NCBI GenBank assembly: GCA_031254095.1
Contig: JAIRVC010000179.1
Span: 1-12,665 of the forward strand
Length of the DNA: 12,665 nt
Direction of reading: 5' to 3'
Origin: Acidobacteriota bacterium
Lineage (GTDB): Bacteria; Acidobacteriota; UBA6911
Within the stretch, counting starts at the first letter, position 1. Every line of letters starts with the position of its first letter. The notes below the pieces were generated by a model that was not told the DNA's origin, ran no database searches, and saw nothing but the letters and a program-made list of their open reading frames with translations. A program made the translations under genes and the position numbers. This document shows positions 5,336 to 12,665 of this stretch, piece by piece.

Positions 5336-7273
5336 ATGCGCTTCAGACTTACCCTTTCCGCACTCCTGATTTGTTTTCTATTTGCAACAGCGACGTCTCA
5401 GTCCGTCATAGGCGCTTCTTTATCGACGCGCTTTGAACGCCTTGGGCCTTTTGGCGGCGATGTTCGTTCGCTGTTGACCGATTCTTCCGAACCGTCTGCC
5501 GTCTACCTGGGAACCAGCAACGGGGAAATCTACAAATCCGCCGATTCGGGAAAATCCTGGCGTATGCTGATGCCGGGGATTGAACAGCCGTCTTACGTCG
5601 TTGACACGCTGGTGCAGCATCCGCGCAATTCCAGGCATATCTACGCTGGCGCGTGGGATTCATATTCCGAGGGAGGGGGGCTGTTTGAATCCAGGGACGC
5701 CGGAGCGACATGGGCGCGCATAAAACTTCCTAGCGAACTTACCGACGTTCGCGGCATCGCGCTCTGCCGCGACAATCCCTCATATATGCTGGTCGCGACA
5801 ACCGGAGGCGTATTTCTCAGCAAGGACGGCGGCGGCGAATGGAACGGCGTCGGCGAAGGTTTGCTTACAAAGGCGCATTCAGTCGCCATTGATCCGGTCG
5901 ATCCGAATATTCTTTATGTTGGAACCTGGAGATTGGGATACGTTTCGCGCGATATGGGCAAATCCTGGACAATCGTTGAAAACAAAGGGATGCCGCTTGA
6001 TTCGGATATCTTTTCCATGACGATCCAGCCCGGCAATCCTTCGGTAGTGTTCGCCGGCGCCTGTTCCGGCGTTTATCGCTCCGACGACGGCGTAAGAACA
6101 TGGACGCGCCTCCGGGTGCTGCCGGACAAATTTACCATCCGCACACATGTCGTTTACCTCGATCCGGCGAATTCCAAAAAGGTTTATGCCGGAACGACGG
6201 AAGGTCTTTATGTAAGTGAAAACGAAGGCCGCTCATGGGCGCTTCTGACATCGAAGAGCATTACCGTCAACGCCGTTCAGGTGGATCCTTTAAACAGCCG
6301 GCGAATTTTGCTTGGCACGGAATATCATGGCGTGCAGCGGAGTGAGGACGGCGGGAAAACCTGGCAGCCCTCAAACGACGGTTTTACGCACAAACAGATT
6401 CCATGGATACAGTTCGACCAGGACGAAAAGGGACGTTTTATCGCCGGCCTGCATTCCGGCGGCGGCGGATGGTACGGCAGGAAGACCGCCGGCGGCGACT
6501 GGACGCTTGAACAGATCGAACCCGGAATGAGAGTTCTTTCTTTTCTGTTTTTACCGAACGGATCCGGGCGTCTGGCGGGAACGCCGCAGGGAATTTATCA
6601 TAAGAAAAACGCGAGCGCCCCATGGAAAAAACTGACCGGGGCGATCGCCCGGAGAACCGTTTACAGTCTGGCGACCGACCAGGGCGGCAAAATCGTTTAC
6701 GCGGGAACCGATCAGGGGATTTATCGCGCGCCGATTGATACGCTGGAATTTCGTATACCGCCGGGCAACCGCCTTGTTCCGATGGCATGGCGGATTATTG
6801 CGCCGGAAGGGACTCCGGAAACCGTTCTTGCCGCGACGAACCTGGGTATTCTGCGTTCGCAGGACCGGGGCGTTACATGGAAAGTGACATCCGCCCACGG
6901 CCTGCCGGAGCGGGTGATGATTAATGCCATGGTCGTTTCCCCGGCGGACAAGGATCGTTTTTTTCTGGGAACTTCTGCAGGACTTTTTGAATCCGAAAGC
7001 GGCGGCGTTTACTGGAAACAGTCGGGCGGCAGAGACATGAAAACAGGCATAGCCGACATACTTTTTTTAGGCGGCGATGAAAATCGAATTCTTGCCGCGA
7101 ACCAGACAACGGGCGGGCTTTTCCTTTCCGAGGACGGCGGCGCCGAATGGAAAAAAATCTTCAATCCTGAATTTGCTTCTCCTGTATTTTGCCTGACGCA
7201 GGATCCCGATAATCCTTCAATTGTCTACATCGGCACCCGTTACGAAGGCGTATACCGCCTGACCCTCGAATAA
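5336..7273 (+). CDS. Secreted Asp-box (BNR/Ycf48/sortilin-like) beta-propeller protein
   Basis: 645 aa with a signal peptide at about 1-26. The rest is made of repeats of about 43-45 residues, each ending in an Asp box (SxDxGxxW): residues 68-75, 119-126, 162-169, 204-211, 249-256, 294-301, 336-343, 508-515, 553-560 and 598-605. Worn copies lie near 384-389 and 425-430. About twelve repeats suggest a large or double beta-propeller as in Ycf48- and VPS10-type proteins. Recurrent YxGT/AGT strands support this. No sialidase Arg triad or FRIP motif is evident, so a binding or assembly role is likelier than hydrolysis. The ATG at 5336 is the first start after an in-frame stop at 5273, but no Shine-Dalgarno is visible and a terminator lies just before it. 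First gene of a probable operon, 38 bases before the M16-like gene. The partner is unknown. Confidence 0.85.
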   Translation: MRFRLTLSALLICFLFATATSQSVIGASLSTRFERLGPFGGDVRSLLTDSSEPSAVYLGTSNGEIYKSADSGKSWRMLMPGIEQPSYVVDTLVQHPRNSRHIYAGAWDSYSEGGGLFESRDAGATWARIKLPSELTDVRGIALCRDNPSYMLVATTGGVFLSKDGGGEWNGVGEGLLTKAHSVAIDPVDPNILYVGTWRLGYVSRDMGKSWTIVENKGMPLDSDIFSMTIQPGNPSVVFAGACSGVYRSDDGVRTWTRLRVLPDKFTIRTHVVYLDPANSKKVYAGTTEGLYVSENEGRSWALLTSKSITVNAVQVDPLNSRRILLGTEYHGVQRSEDGGKTWQPSNDGFTHKQIPWIQFDQDEKGRFIAGLHSGGGGWYGRKTAGGDWTLEQIEPGMRVLSFLFLPNGSGRLAGTPQGIYHKKNASAPWKKLTGAIARRTVYSLATDQGGKIVYAGTDQGIYRAPIDTLEFRIPPGNRLVPMAWRIIAPEGTPETVLAATNLGILRSQDRGVTWKVTSAHGLPERVMINAMVVSPADKDRFFLGTSAGLFESESGGVYWKQSGGRDMKTGIADILFLGGDENRILAANQTTGGLFLSEDGGAEWKKIFNPEFASPVFCLTQDPDNPSIVYIGTRYEGVYRLTLE

Positions 7274-7311
7274 TCCTTTCTTTTGCGGACATAATTTTGT
7301 AGGGTAGTCAT

Positions 7312-10089
7312 ATGTTCCGTAAAACAAGGCTTGGAATTGCGATATGTTTCCTTTTTACGCTGACGGCGGCTACGGCCACCGGCCAGGGGCGAGCGCCGTC
7401 TCGCGGCGCGCCGAAACCGGCGCAGGCCCCTTTCCTGATTGAGGCCGAATCGCATGAAGAATCCCAGCGCGTCACAAAAACGGTATTTAAAAACGGGCTG
7501 ACGGCTCTGGTTTATGAATTTTACGGTCAGCCGCTGGTTACAGTTCAAACGTATGTTCCGGGAGGATTTCTGGACGATCCCGACGAAGCGGCCGGCCTTT
7601 CGGAAATCACGGCGCGCTCGCGCGAAAACGTGGGCGCGGGATCGCCCGCCGGCACGACGCGCAGACGGGCACAGGCTCTTGGCGGCGTTTTCAGCGGCCG
7701 CGCGGGTCTCCGGCATTCACGCTTCGAACTCACGGTTCCGGCCGCGCGCTGGAAACAGGCGCTTAACATTCACGCGGAAGCGCTGCTGCCGCCTTTTGAA
7801 AACAATGAAGCGTTTCGCCTCTATGCCGCCAGAATCGTGGAAAACATGCGCGATGAATTCGTTCCGCCCGATGTTCTTTCGGGGAAAGAATTGCGCGCCT
7901 TGGCGTTCGGCGAGCGCCGCTTTGCGCCGTCCGGTCATTTGCCGGAAATCGCCCCCGAAAAAATAATCGAATTTCATAAAAACAGATACAATCCATCGGC
8001 GATGACGCTGGTCATAGCGGGCGATGTCCGCGCCGGAGACGTGCTTAACGAGATCGCGCGTCTTTTCGTTTCCAAAGGCGCGGGTTCAAAAAACGCTCCC
8101 GCCCGCGCCGCCGCGCCGCCGGCGGGAGCGGGCATTGAGCCCATCGGGGGATTTCGTTATCTCCCCGTGCCGGGCGACATAGTATTCCCGCAAGTTCTCC
8201 TGGGATTCCCCGTTTCTTTTAAAAATCCGGAGGATCACAGGGCGCTGGAAGTCGCGGCCGCGATTCTTGGAACCGGCGAAACCTCCGTTCTCAATACGCG
8301 CCTGCGCGACCGGAAAGATCTGATTTTTTCGGCGCGGGCGGAAATGGAGTCTTTCCACGGCGCGGGTTTTTTCTCCGTTATGCTGGAAACGCAATTGCAG
8401 CACGTTGACATGACGGAAATCGCGTTCTGGACGGAAGTTGAGATTCTTAAAAGAAACGGCCCGTCCGAAGCTGAACTCGCTAGAGCCGTCGCCCAACTGG
8501 AGCGGCTCTGGTGGGAGCGCCGGGAGACGGTCGGCGGCCTGGCCGACGCGCTGGCCGGGTCGGAATTTCAGGGCGGCTGGAAACGCATGAATGGCTATAT
8601 CGCCGAATTGCAAAAAGTAACGGCTGTGGATGTGAGGCGGGCAATCGCGCGGCACCTCACGCTTTCAAACTGCGCTCTTTTGGAATATCTCCCGCGTTCC
8701 GCCGCGGATAGGAATCCGGCCGGGACGGCGGTACGCGCAACGCTTGAAAGCCTGCTGGGGCTTGCCGCGGATGAGGAACTCAGCGCGCGCAAGGGAGAAG
8801 TAGAACCGAATTTTAAAATTCCTTCCGCCACCGCGCCGTTACGTTTAAACGAGATCAGACATTCATTTCAGGCCGCGTCGATTCTGCGCGGGCCGGAAAT
8901 TTACATACGCGAGGATCACACGTCGCCGCTTGTCGAAATGGGCGTTTATTTTACGGGCGGCAAGGCGCAGGAAAGCGAAGCCGACGCGGGCATTACCGGA
9001 CTCATGCTGGAATTGATGCTACGGAATGAACGTGAAAACCGCCGGCTTGAAATTTTTGGCGGACGCCTGACGCCTGTGGTTGCCGATGATTATTTTGGAT
9101 TTTATCTTTCGATTCCGTCGCGTAATTTTCCGGAAGGATTCGAGCGGATAAAGCAGGTCATCAAGTCGCCGGTTTTTGATAAGGCGGAAATTGAGAAACT
9201 GAAACAACTTGCGGCGATGCGCGCGCGGCGGTCAACGGCGCGGGACGAAGAAAAGCGCCTCCTTAACGAAGCGCTTTTTCATGGTCACTCCTATGCCGCC
9301 GAATCGTCGGCGACACCTGTAAGCCTGAAAAACATTTCCGTGGAAACCATGCAAAACTGGTACGAGGAAAATGTGCGCAACGTAAAGCCTTTTGTGGCGA
9401 TTGCCGGGAACACGGAAGGTACGAGCCTCGCCTCGTGGTTTTTGAGCGAGTTCAGCGGCTCGCGCATGAAGGATAGAAAAAAAATATCTTCTCCGCCCGG
9501 GCCTGTTAAAAAAGCGGAAACCGTTAATTATAACGGCGAGGGCGGGCGTCCGGCGATCCTTATGGGCTTTCGCGCTCCTTCGTTGGGAGATATGGATGTT
9601 TTTGGAACGTATGTATTGAAAAGCTACCTTGAAAACCGTCTGGGTGAAACGGAGGGAACGGCAAAAGAAATTCAGGAACGCGCGCGTTCCGGTTTGCGTA
9701 TAACCTGCGAATATCGTCCGTTTCTCGCCGCCGGAAGGTTTATAATCCACGCCGCGATAAAGGCGGGAGAGGAAGCGCAGGCAATGAAAAACCTTCAGGA
9801 AGCGCTCGCGCGTCTTAACGCTCCGCATTTGCCTTACGCCGATTTTAACGAGGCGCGAACTTTGGCGGCAGGCTTGTACATGGCTGGAAATCAGACGCGA
9901 AAAGCGCAGATCGGAAACCTGGCGGAAAACCTGCTTTCGGGCCGGAGCCTTGAAGAATATATGAATTTTTCCCGAAACATTGAGCAGGTCGAAGAAGATG
10001 ATTTTAAAGAATTGACGCGCCGCGTCATAGATATGAACAAAGCCGTAACCTTGGCTGTTGATGTTCCGGGCGCAGGCGGCAAAACATGA
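7312..10089 (+). CDS. Exported two-repeat M16 (pitrilysin/insulinase)-like protein lacking HxxEH
   Basis: 925 aa with a signal peptide (about 1-24, ending ATGQ), so probably periplasmic. Two M16 halves are visible: about 50-500, with FKNGLTALVYE, VTVQTYVPGG, and YNPSAMTLVIAGDV at 226-239; and about 512-920, with IYIREDHTSPLVEMGVYFTGG. The zinc motif HxxEH expected after the G-L-A box reads E98-I-T-A-R102 in the first half and G563-L-M-L-E567 in the second, so neither half can bind zinc in the usual way. Length fits a full two-domain M16B protein and the frame is intact, which suggests a non-catalytic partner or chaperone, like the inactive subunits known in M16B pairs; no active M16 gene lies in this window. 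Weak Shine-Dalgarno AGGG at 7301-7304. The TGA overlaps the ATG of the phosphatase gene (ATGA), implying coupled translation. Confidence 0.85.
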   Translation: MFRKTRLGIAICFLFTLTAATATGQGRAPSRGAPKPAQAPFLIEAESHEESQRVTKTVFKNGLTALVYEFYGQPLVTVQTYVPGGFLDDPDEAAGLSEITARSRENVGAGSPAGTTRRRAQALGGVFSGRAGLRHSRFELTVPAARWKQALNIHAEALLPPFENNEAFRLYAARIVENMRDEFVPPDVLSGKELRALAFGERRFAPSGHLPEIAPEKIIEFHKNRYNPSAMTLVIAGDVRAGDVLNEIARLFVSKGAGSKNAPARAAAPPAGAGIEPIGGFRYLPVPGDIVFPQVLLGFPVSFKNPEDHRALEVAAAILGTGETSVLNTRLRDRKDLIFSARAEMESFHGAGFFSVMLETQLQHVDMTEIAFWTEVEILKRNGPSEAELARAVAQLERLWWERRETVGGLADALAGSEFQGGWKRMNGYIAELQKVTAVDVRRAIARHLTLSNCALLEYLPRSAADRNPAGTAVRATLESLLGLAADEELSARKGEVEPNFKIPSATAPLRLNEIRHSFQAASILRGPEIYIREDHTSPLVEMGVYFTGGKAQESEADAGITGLMLELMLRNERENRRLEIFGGRLTPVVADDYFGFYLSIPSRNFPEGFERIKQVIKSPVFDKAEIEKLKQLAAMRARRSTARDEEKRLLNEALFHGHSYAAESSATPVSLKNISVETMQNWYEENVRNVKPFVAIAGNTEGTSLASWFLSEFSGSRMKDRKKISSPPGPVKKAETVNYNGEGGRPAILMGFRAPSLGDMDVFGTYVLKSYLENRLGETEGTAKEIQERARSGLRITCEYRPFLAAGRFIIHAAIKAGEEAQAMKNLQEALARLNAPHLPYADFNEARTLAAGLYMAGNQTRKAQIGNLAENLLSGRSLEEYMNFSRNIEQVEEDDFKELTRRVIDMNKAVTLAVDVPGAGGKT

Positions 10090-12185
10090 AAACCGGCGGT
10101 TCGCAAATCATTTCGCAGATAAGAAAACTCCTTCCGCGATCGAAAGCGCACCTCGGCATCTACGCGCTTTTTATGCTGGCAATCTGGGTTCTTGGCGTTT
10201 TTCTGATGCCGGCGCAATTTTTCCCGGCCAATCCGGTGGCGGGGATTTTAATTGTCCTGCTGTCGCTGCTTTTACTCGGCCCCGCGATTTATTGTTTATG
10301 GCGGATTTATCGCCGCGTCAAAACCGGTTTCCTGTGGAAAATCCGCCGCCGCCTTATTCTGGTCTATGTTTTTGTCGGCGCCATCCCGCTTGTTATCATC
10401 GCCGGAATTTTTTATATATCCGCGGTTTTCGTTTATTACCAGTTCAGCTATTTTCTCGTTTTCAAGCAGATCGGAATCCACTCGTCGCAGATACACGCTT
10501 TCACGCTGTCGCTGCGCGAAGGACTGCATCAGATGGCGCTGGAAAATCCGGGCGTTTCGCCGGAACGTCTCAGAAAAGCGGTGGACGAAGAATCCAAGTA
10601 TATTCTCAGCGCCTATCCTTTCGCGTCGATTATTCTAAACTGCGAAAACCCGGAAACGGGCGAATCCGTCGCGTACGTCAGCCGCCAGTATATTTCAACG
10701 CCGCTTGAAGGCTACAAGGTTCCAGAATGGCTCGATGGAGAATTCAACAGTCTGGTTCTGGAGGAAGGATACGGCGAGGATGCCGCCGCTTCGCGCCTTT
10801 TTCTGAGGAGCTTTGCCCCTTCCTTTTATCATTCGAATGTCCCTTTCAGCCTTGAGGTGACGGTTCCATTTGACCGCTACCTCATGGAACGGCTCAAGGC
10901 GGCATTCGGACAGAATGTGCTGCTGGCGCGATATACGGAAAATACCGGCCTTAACGGGACGGATAGCATACTGGAATCCACCTTTGACACGGAAAACACC
11001 GTAGCGGCGATGAAATGGATGCTGCCGATTCCGCTCTTTCCGATTTCGTGGGACAGCGGAGAGGAATTGGAGCCGTTTCGGACGAACACGCTGATGGTTG
11101 AAATTTCGTTTCAGAAGCTTCTGAGCAGCCTGCGCCATTCGGACAGCGTGTTCGGGCAGTGGATATACAACGCCCTGATCATCATTACGATTGTTTTTAT
11201 TCTGGCGGAAGCGGCGTCGATTACGCTTGGAATTCTGCTGACGCGGTCAATTACCCAGGCGATCCATAACCTTGACCAGGGGACGCAATACGTCAAACGC
11301 GGGGATTTCAGCCACAGCATCGTTGTGCGGTCGCGTGATCAACTGGGAGCGCTGGCGGCTTCGTTCAACCAGATGACGGAATACGTGCGGCAGCTCATAA
11401 AGGAGCGGGTGGAGAAAGAAAGGCTGGAGCGCGAAATCGAAATCGCCCGTGAAGTGCAGGAGAGGCTTTTCCCGAATGGCGCGCCGCGCATGAAGCATCT
11501 GGAAATCGTCGGAGCGTGTCTTCCGGCTCGCGTGGTCAGCGGCGATTATTACGATTTCATCCCGTTCGGGGAGGACAGCGTCGGGCTGGTCGTGGGCGAT
11601 ATCAGCGGCAAGGGCATATCAGCCGCTCTGCTCATGGCCAGCCTGCAAGCGGCGCTGCACAGCAATGTAATGTATCTGAATGACGCCGCCGATGAGAGCG
11701 GTGGGCGAAACGTCGCGGAAATCGTGGAGCGGCTGAACCGGCAGATTTATAACTATACGGGCACGAACCGGTTCGCCTCTTTTTTCTGCGCGCATTATGA
11801 CGGAAGCGAGCAGACAATAATTTATTGCAACGCCGGGCACAACCCGCCGCTGCATTTTCACGGCGGCGAATGCCGCAGGCTCGATGTCGGCGGCACGGTG
11901 GTCGGCATTTTTCCTGAAAGCACATACGAACAGGAAACGTTAAGGCTTGCGGAGGGCGATATGATTGTCGCCTATACCGACGGGTTGACGGAATGCACCG
12001 ACATAAACGGCGAGGAATTCGGCGAGGAACGGCTTATTGAACTGATCCAGGACAATCGGGAAATGCCGCTTGAAGATTTGAGTGAAAAGGTTCTGGAAAG
12101 CGTTCTGGCATGGAGTTCCACGGAAGAGCAGGCGGACGACATTACGCTTATAATTGCGCGGCAAGCCCCGATGTTGTTAAATTAA
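10086..12185 (+). CDS. Membrane HAMP-PP2C (SpoIIE/RsbU-type) serine phosphatase
   Basis: 699 aa. Three predicted membrane segments near the N-terminus (about 24-44, 51-73, 91-117), a periplasmic region of about 240 residues (118-358) that I do not recognise, and a fourth membrane segment (359-384). Then come a HAMP linker (385-438, including DQLGALAASFNQM), a charged helix (438-460, EKERLEREIEIAREVQERLF) and the PP2C-like domain (about 475-693). Metal-binding acidic residues are present: D487/D490 in SGDYYD, D505 in GDISGKG, D632 in YTDGL, D684/D685 in QADD. AGHNPP is at 583-588. An active phosphatase is expected to dephosphorylate a partner-switch (STAS, RsbV-like) protein in response to an envelope signal; no such partner or anti-sigma kinase lies in the window. 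The ATG overlaps the stop of the M16-like gene by 4 bases. Confidence 0.92.
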   Translation: MKTGGSQIISQIRKLLPRSKAHLGIYALFMLAIWVLGVFLMPAQFFPANPVAGILIVLLSLLLLGPAIYCLWRIYRRVKTGFLWKIRRRLILVYVFVGAIPLVIIAGIFYISAVFVYYQFSYFLVFKQIGIHSSQIHAFTLSLREGLHQMALENPGVSPERLRKAVDEESKYILSAYPFASIILNCENPETGESVAYVSRQYISTPLEGYKVPEWLDGEFNSLVLEEGYGEDAAASRLFLRSFAPSFYHSNVPFSLEVTVPFDRYLMERLKAAFGQNVLLARYTENTGLNGTDSILESTFDTENTVAAMKWMLPIPLFPISWDSGEELEPFRTNTLMVEISFQKLLSSLRHSDSVFGQWIYNALIIITIVFILAEAASITLGILLTRSITQAIHNLDQGTQYVKRGDFSHSIVVRSRDQLGALAASFNQMTEYVRQLIKERVEKERLEREIEIAREVQERLFPNGAPRMKHLEIVGACLPARVVSGDYYDFIPFGEDSVGLVVGDISGKGISAALLMASLQAALHSNVMYLNDAADESGGRNVAEIVERLNRQIYNYTGTNRFASFFCAHYDGSEQTIIYCNAGHNPPLHFHGGECRRLDVGGTVVGIFPESTYEQETLRLAEGDMIVAYTDGLTECTDINGEEFGEERLIELIQDNREMPLEDLSEKVLESVLAWSSTEEQADDITLIIARQAPMLLN

Positions 12186-12212
12186 TCCTATGTTTTATGG
12201 AAAGGGAATGAC

Positions 12213-12665
12213 ATGACCGCATTGTCCACGCTGGACGATTCTGAATCGCGGGCGCAAATAGATCCGAAAATGATGCGGTCGCTGATCGCGGCTATTCCCG
12301 ATCATATCGAAGACGCGGCGCGGGCCGTGGAAAATCTGTCCCTGCCCGCGGCGGCGGGAAAACCCGCGACCGCGTCCATCGTAATAACCGGCCTTGGCGG
12401 TTCGGCCATAAGCGGCGACCTTGCGCGGGCTGTCGCCGGAAACGCGGTCAAATTCCCTTTAATCGTCAATCGCGACTATGATCTCCCGCCGTTTGTCAAC
12501 GCCTCGACGCTGGTAATAGCTTGCAGTTATTCGGGAAACACAGAGGAAACGCTCAGCGTCTACGGTCAGGCAAAGGTGGCCGGCGCGGATATCGTCTGCA
12601 TTACGTCGGGAGGTTTTTTGGCCGAACTGGCCGGACGCGATTCTTTTCCCGCCGTTTCGCTTCCC
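12213..12665 (+). CDS. Bifunctional phosphoglucose/phosphomannose isomerase, 5' part (cut by window end)
   Basis: The first 151 codons are present; the gene runs off the window. Start ATG at 12213 with AGGGAA about 5 bases upstream; an ATG at 12208 is followed at once by a stop. SIS-domain sugar isomerase motifs: GLGGSAISGD at 60-69 (phosphate-binding loop), RDYDLP at 87-92, SYSGNTEET at 105-113 and ITSGG at 130-134, all typical of the archaeal/bacterial PGI/PMI family. It would interconvert glucose-6-P or mannose-6-P with fructose-6-P in the cytosol. It lies 27 bases after the phosphatase gene and is probably in the same operon. The catalytic C-terminal residues are outside the window. Confidence 0.9.
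   Translation, partial: MTALSTLDDSESRAQIDPKMMRSLIAAIPDHIEDAARAVENLSLPAAAGKPATASIVITGLGGSAISGDLARAVAGNAVKFPLIVNRDYDLPPFVNASTLVIACSYSGNTEETLSVYGQAKVAGADIVCITSGGFLAELAGRDSFPAVSLP

Noticed and set aside
7240..8655. Several long minus-strand open frames opposite the M16-like gene
   Set aside because: They are Arg/Ala-rich products typical of reading GC-biased codons backwards, with no recognisable domain.

Overview
The window looks like ordinary chromosome of a Gram-negative bacterium of medium to slightly high GC. It encodes an OmpA-type outer-membrane protein, several exported proteins with signal peptides, and a multi-pass membrane phosphatase with a large periplasmic domain. The mix of an OmpA protein with Ig/PKD-like repeats, an Asp-box propeller, a two-repeat M16-like protein, a HAMP-SpoIIE phosphatase and a bifunctional phosphoglucose/phosphomannose isomerase, plus GTGGTCAGTGATCA-type intergenic repeats, reminds me of Acidobacteriota. 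That placement is a low-confidence impression. I see no transposase, integrase, phage gene or CRISPR array.

Left part (3-2754, minus strand). From upstream to downstream in transcription order: a tRNA-Asp(GTC) gene with encoded CCA and its own rho-independent terminator; an exported tannase/feruloyl-esterase-family protein; and a short-chain dehydrogenase/reductase starting with TTG. The esterase and the dehydrogenase are separated by 153 bases filled by an inverted-repeat, hairpin-rich element. The esterase-like protein keeps the family fold markers (calcium loop, cysteines, C-terminal signature), but all three catalytic-triad positions appear to be replaced.

Divergent control region (2755-3099). 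This AT-rich stretch holds a probable tRNA promoter on the minus strand, a run of A/T tracts, a perfect 10-bp dyad, a strong sigma70-type promoter on the plus strand and a hairpin in the predicted leader of the next gene.

Right part (3100-12665, plus strand). First comes an OmpA-like protein (predicted barrel, three Ig/PKD-like domains, peptidoglycan-binding domain) closed by a strong terminator. Then four tightly spaced genes form a probable operon: a secreted Asp-box beta-propeller protein, an exported two-repeat M16-type protein lacking HxxEH in both halves, a membrane HAMP-PP2C (SpoIIE/RsbU type) phosphatase overlapping the M16 gene by an ATGA, and the 5' part of a bifunctional phosphoglucose/phosphomannose isomerase cut by the window edge.

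The points most worth following are the two apparent pseudoenzymes (esterase-like and M16-like), the translational coupling of the M16-like protein to the phosphatase, and the start of the propeller gene, which has no visible Shine-Dalgarno and lies directly behind a terminator.
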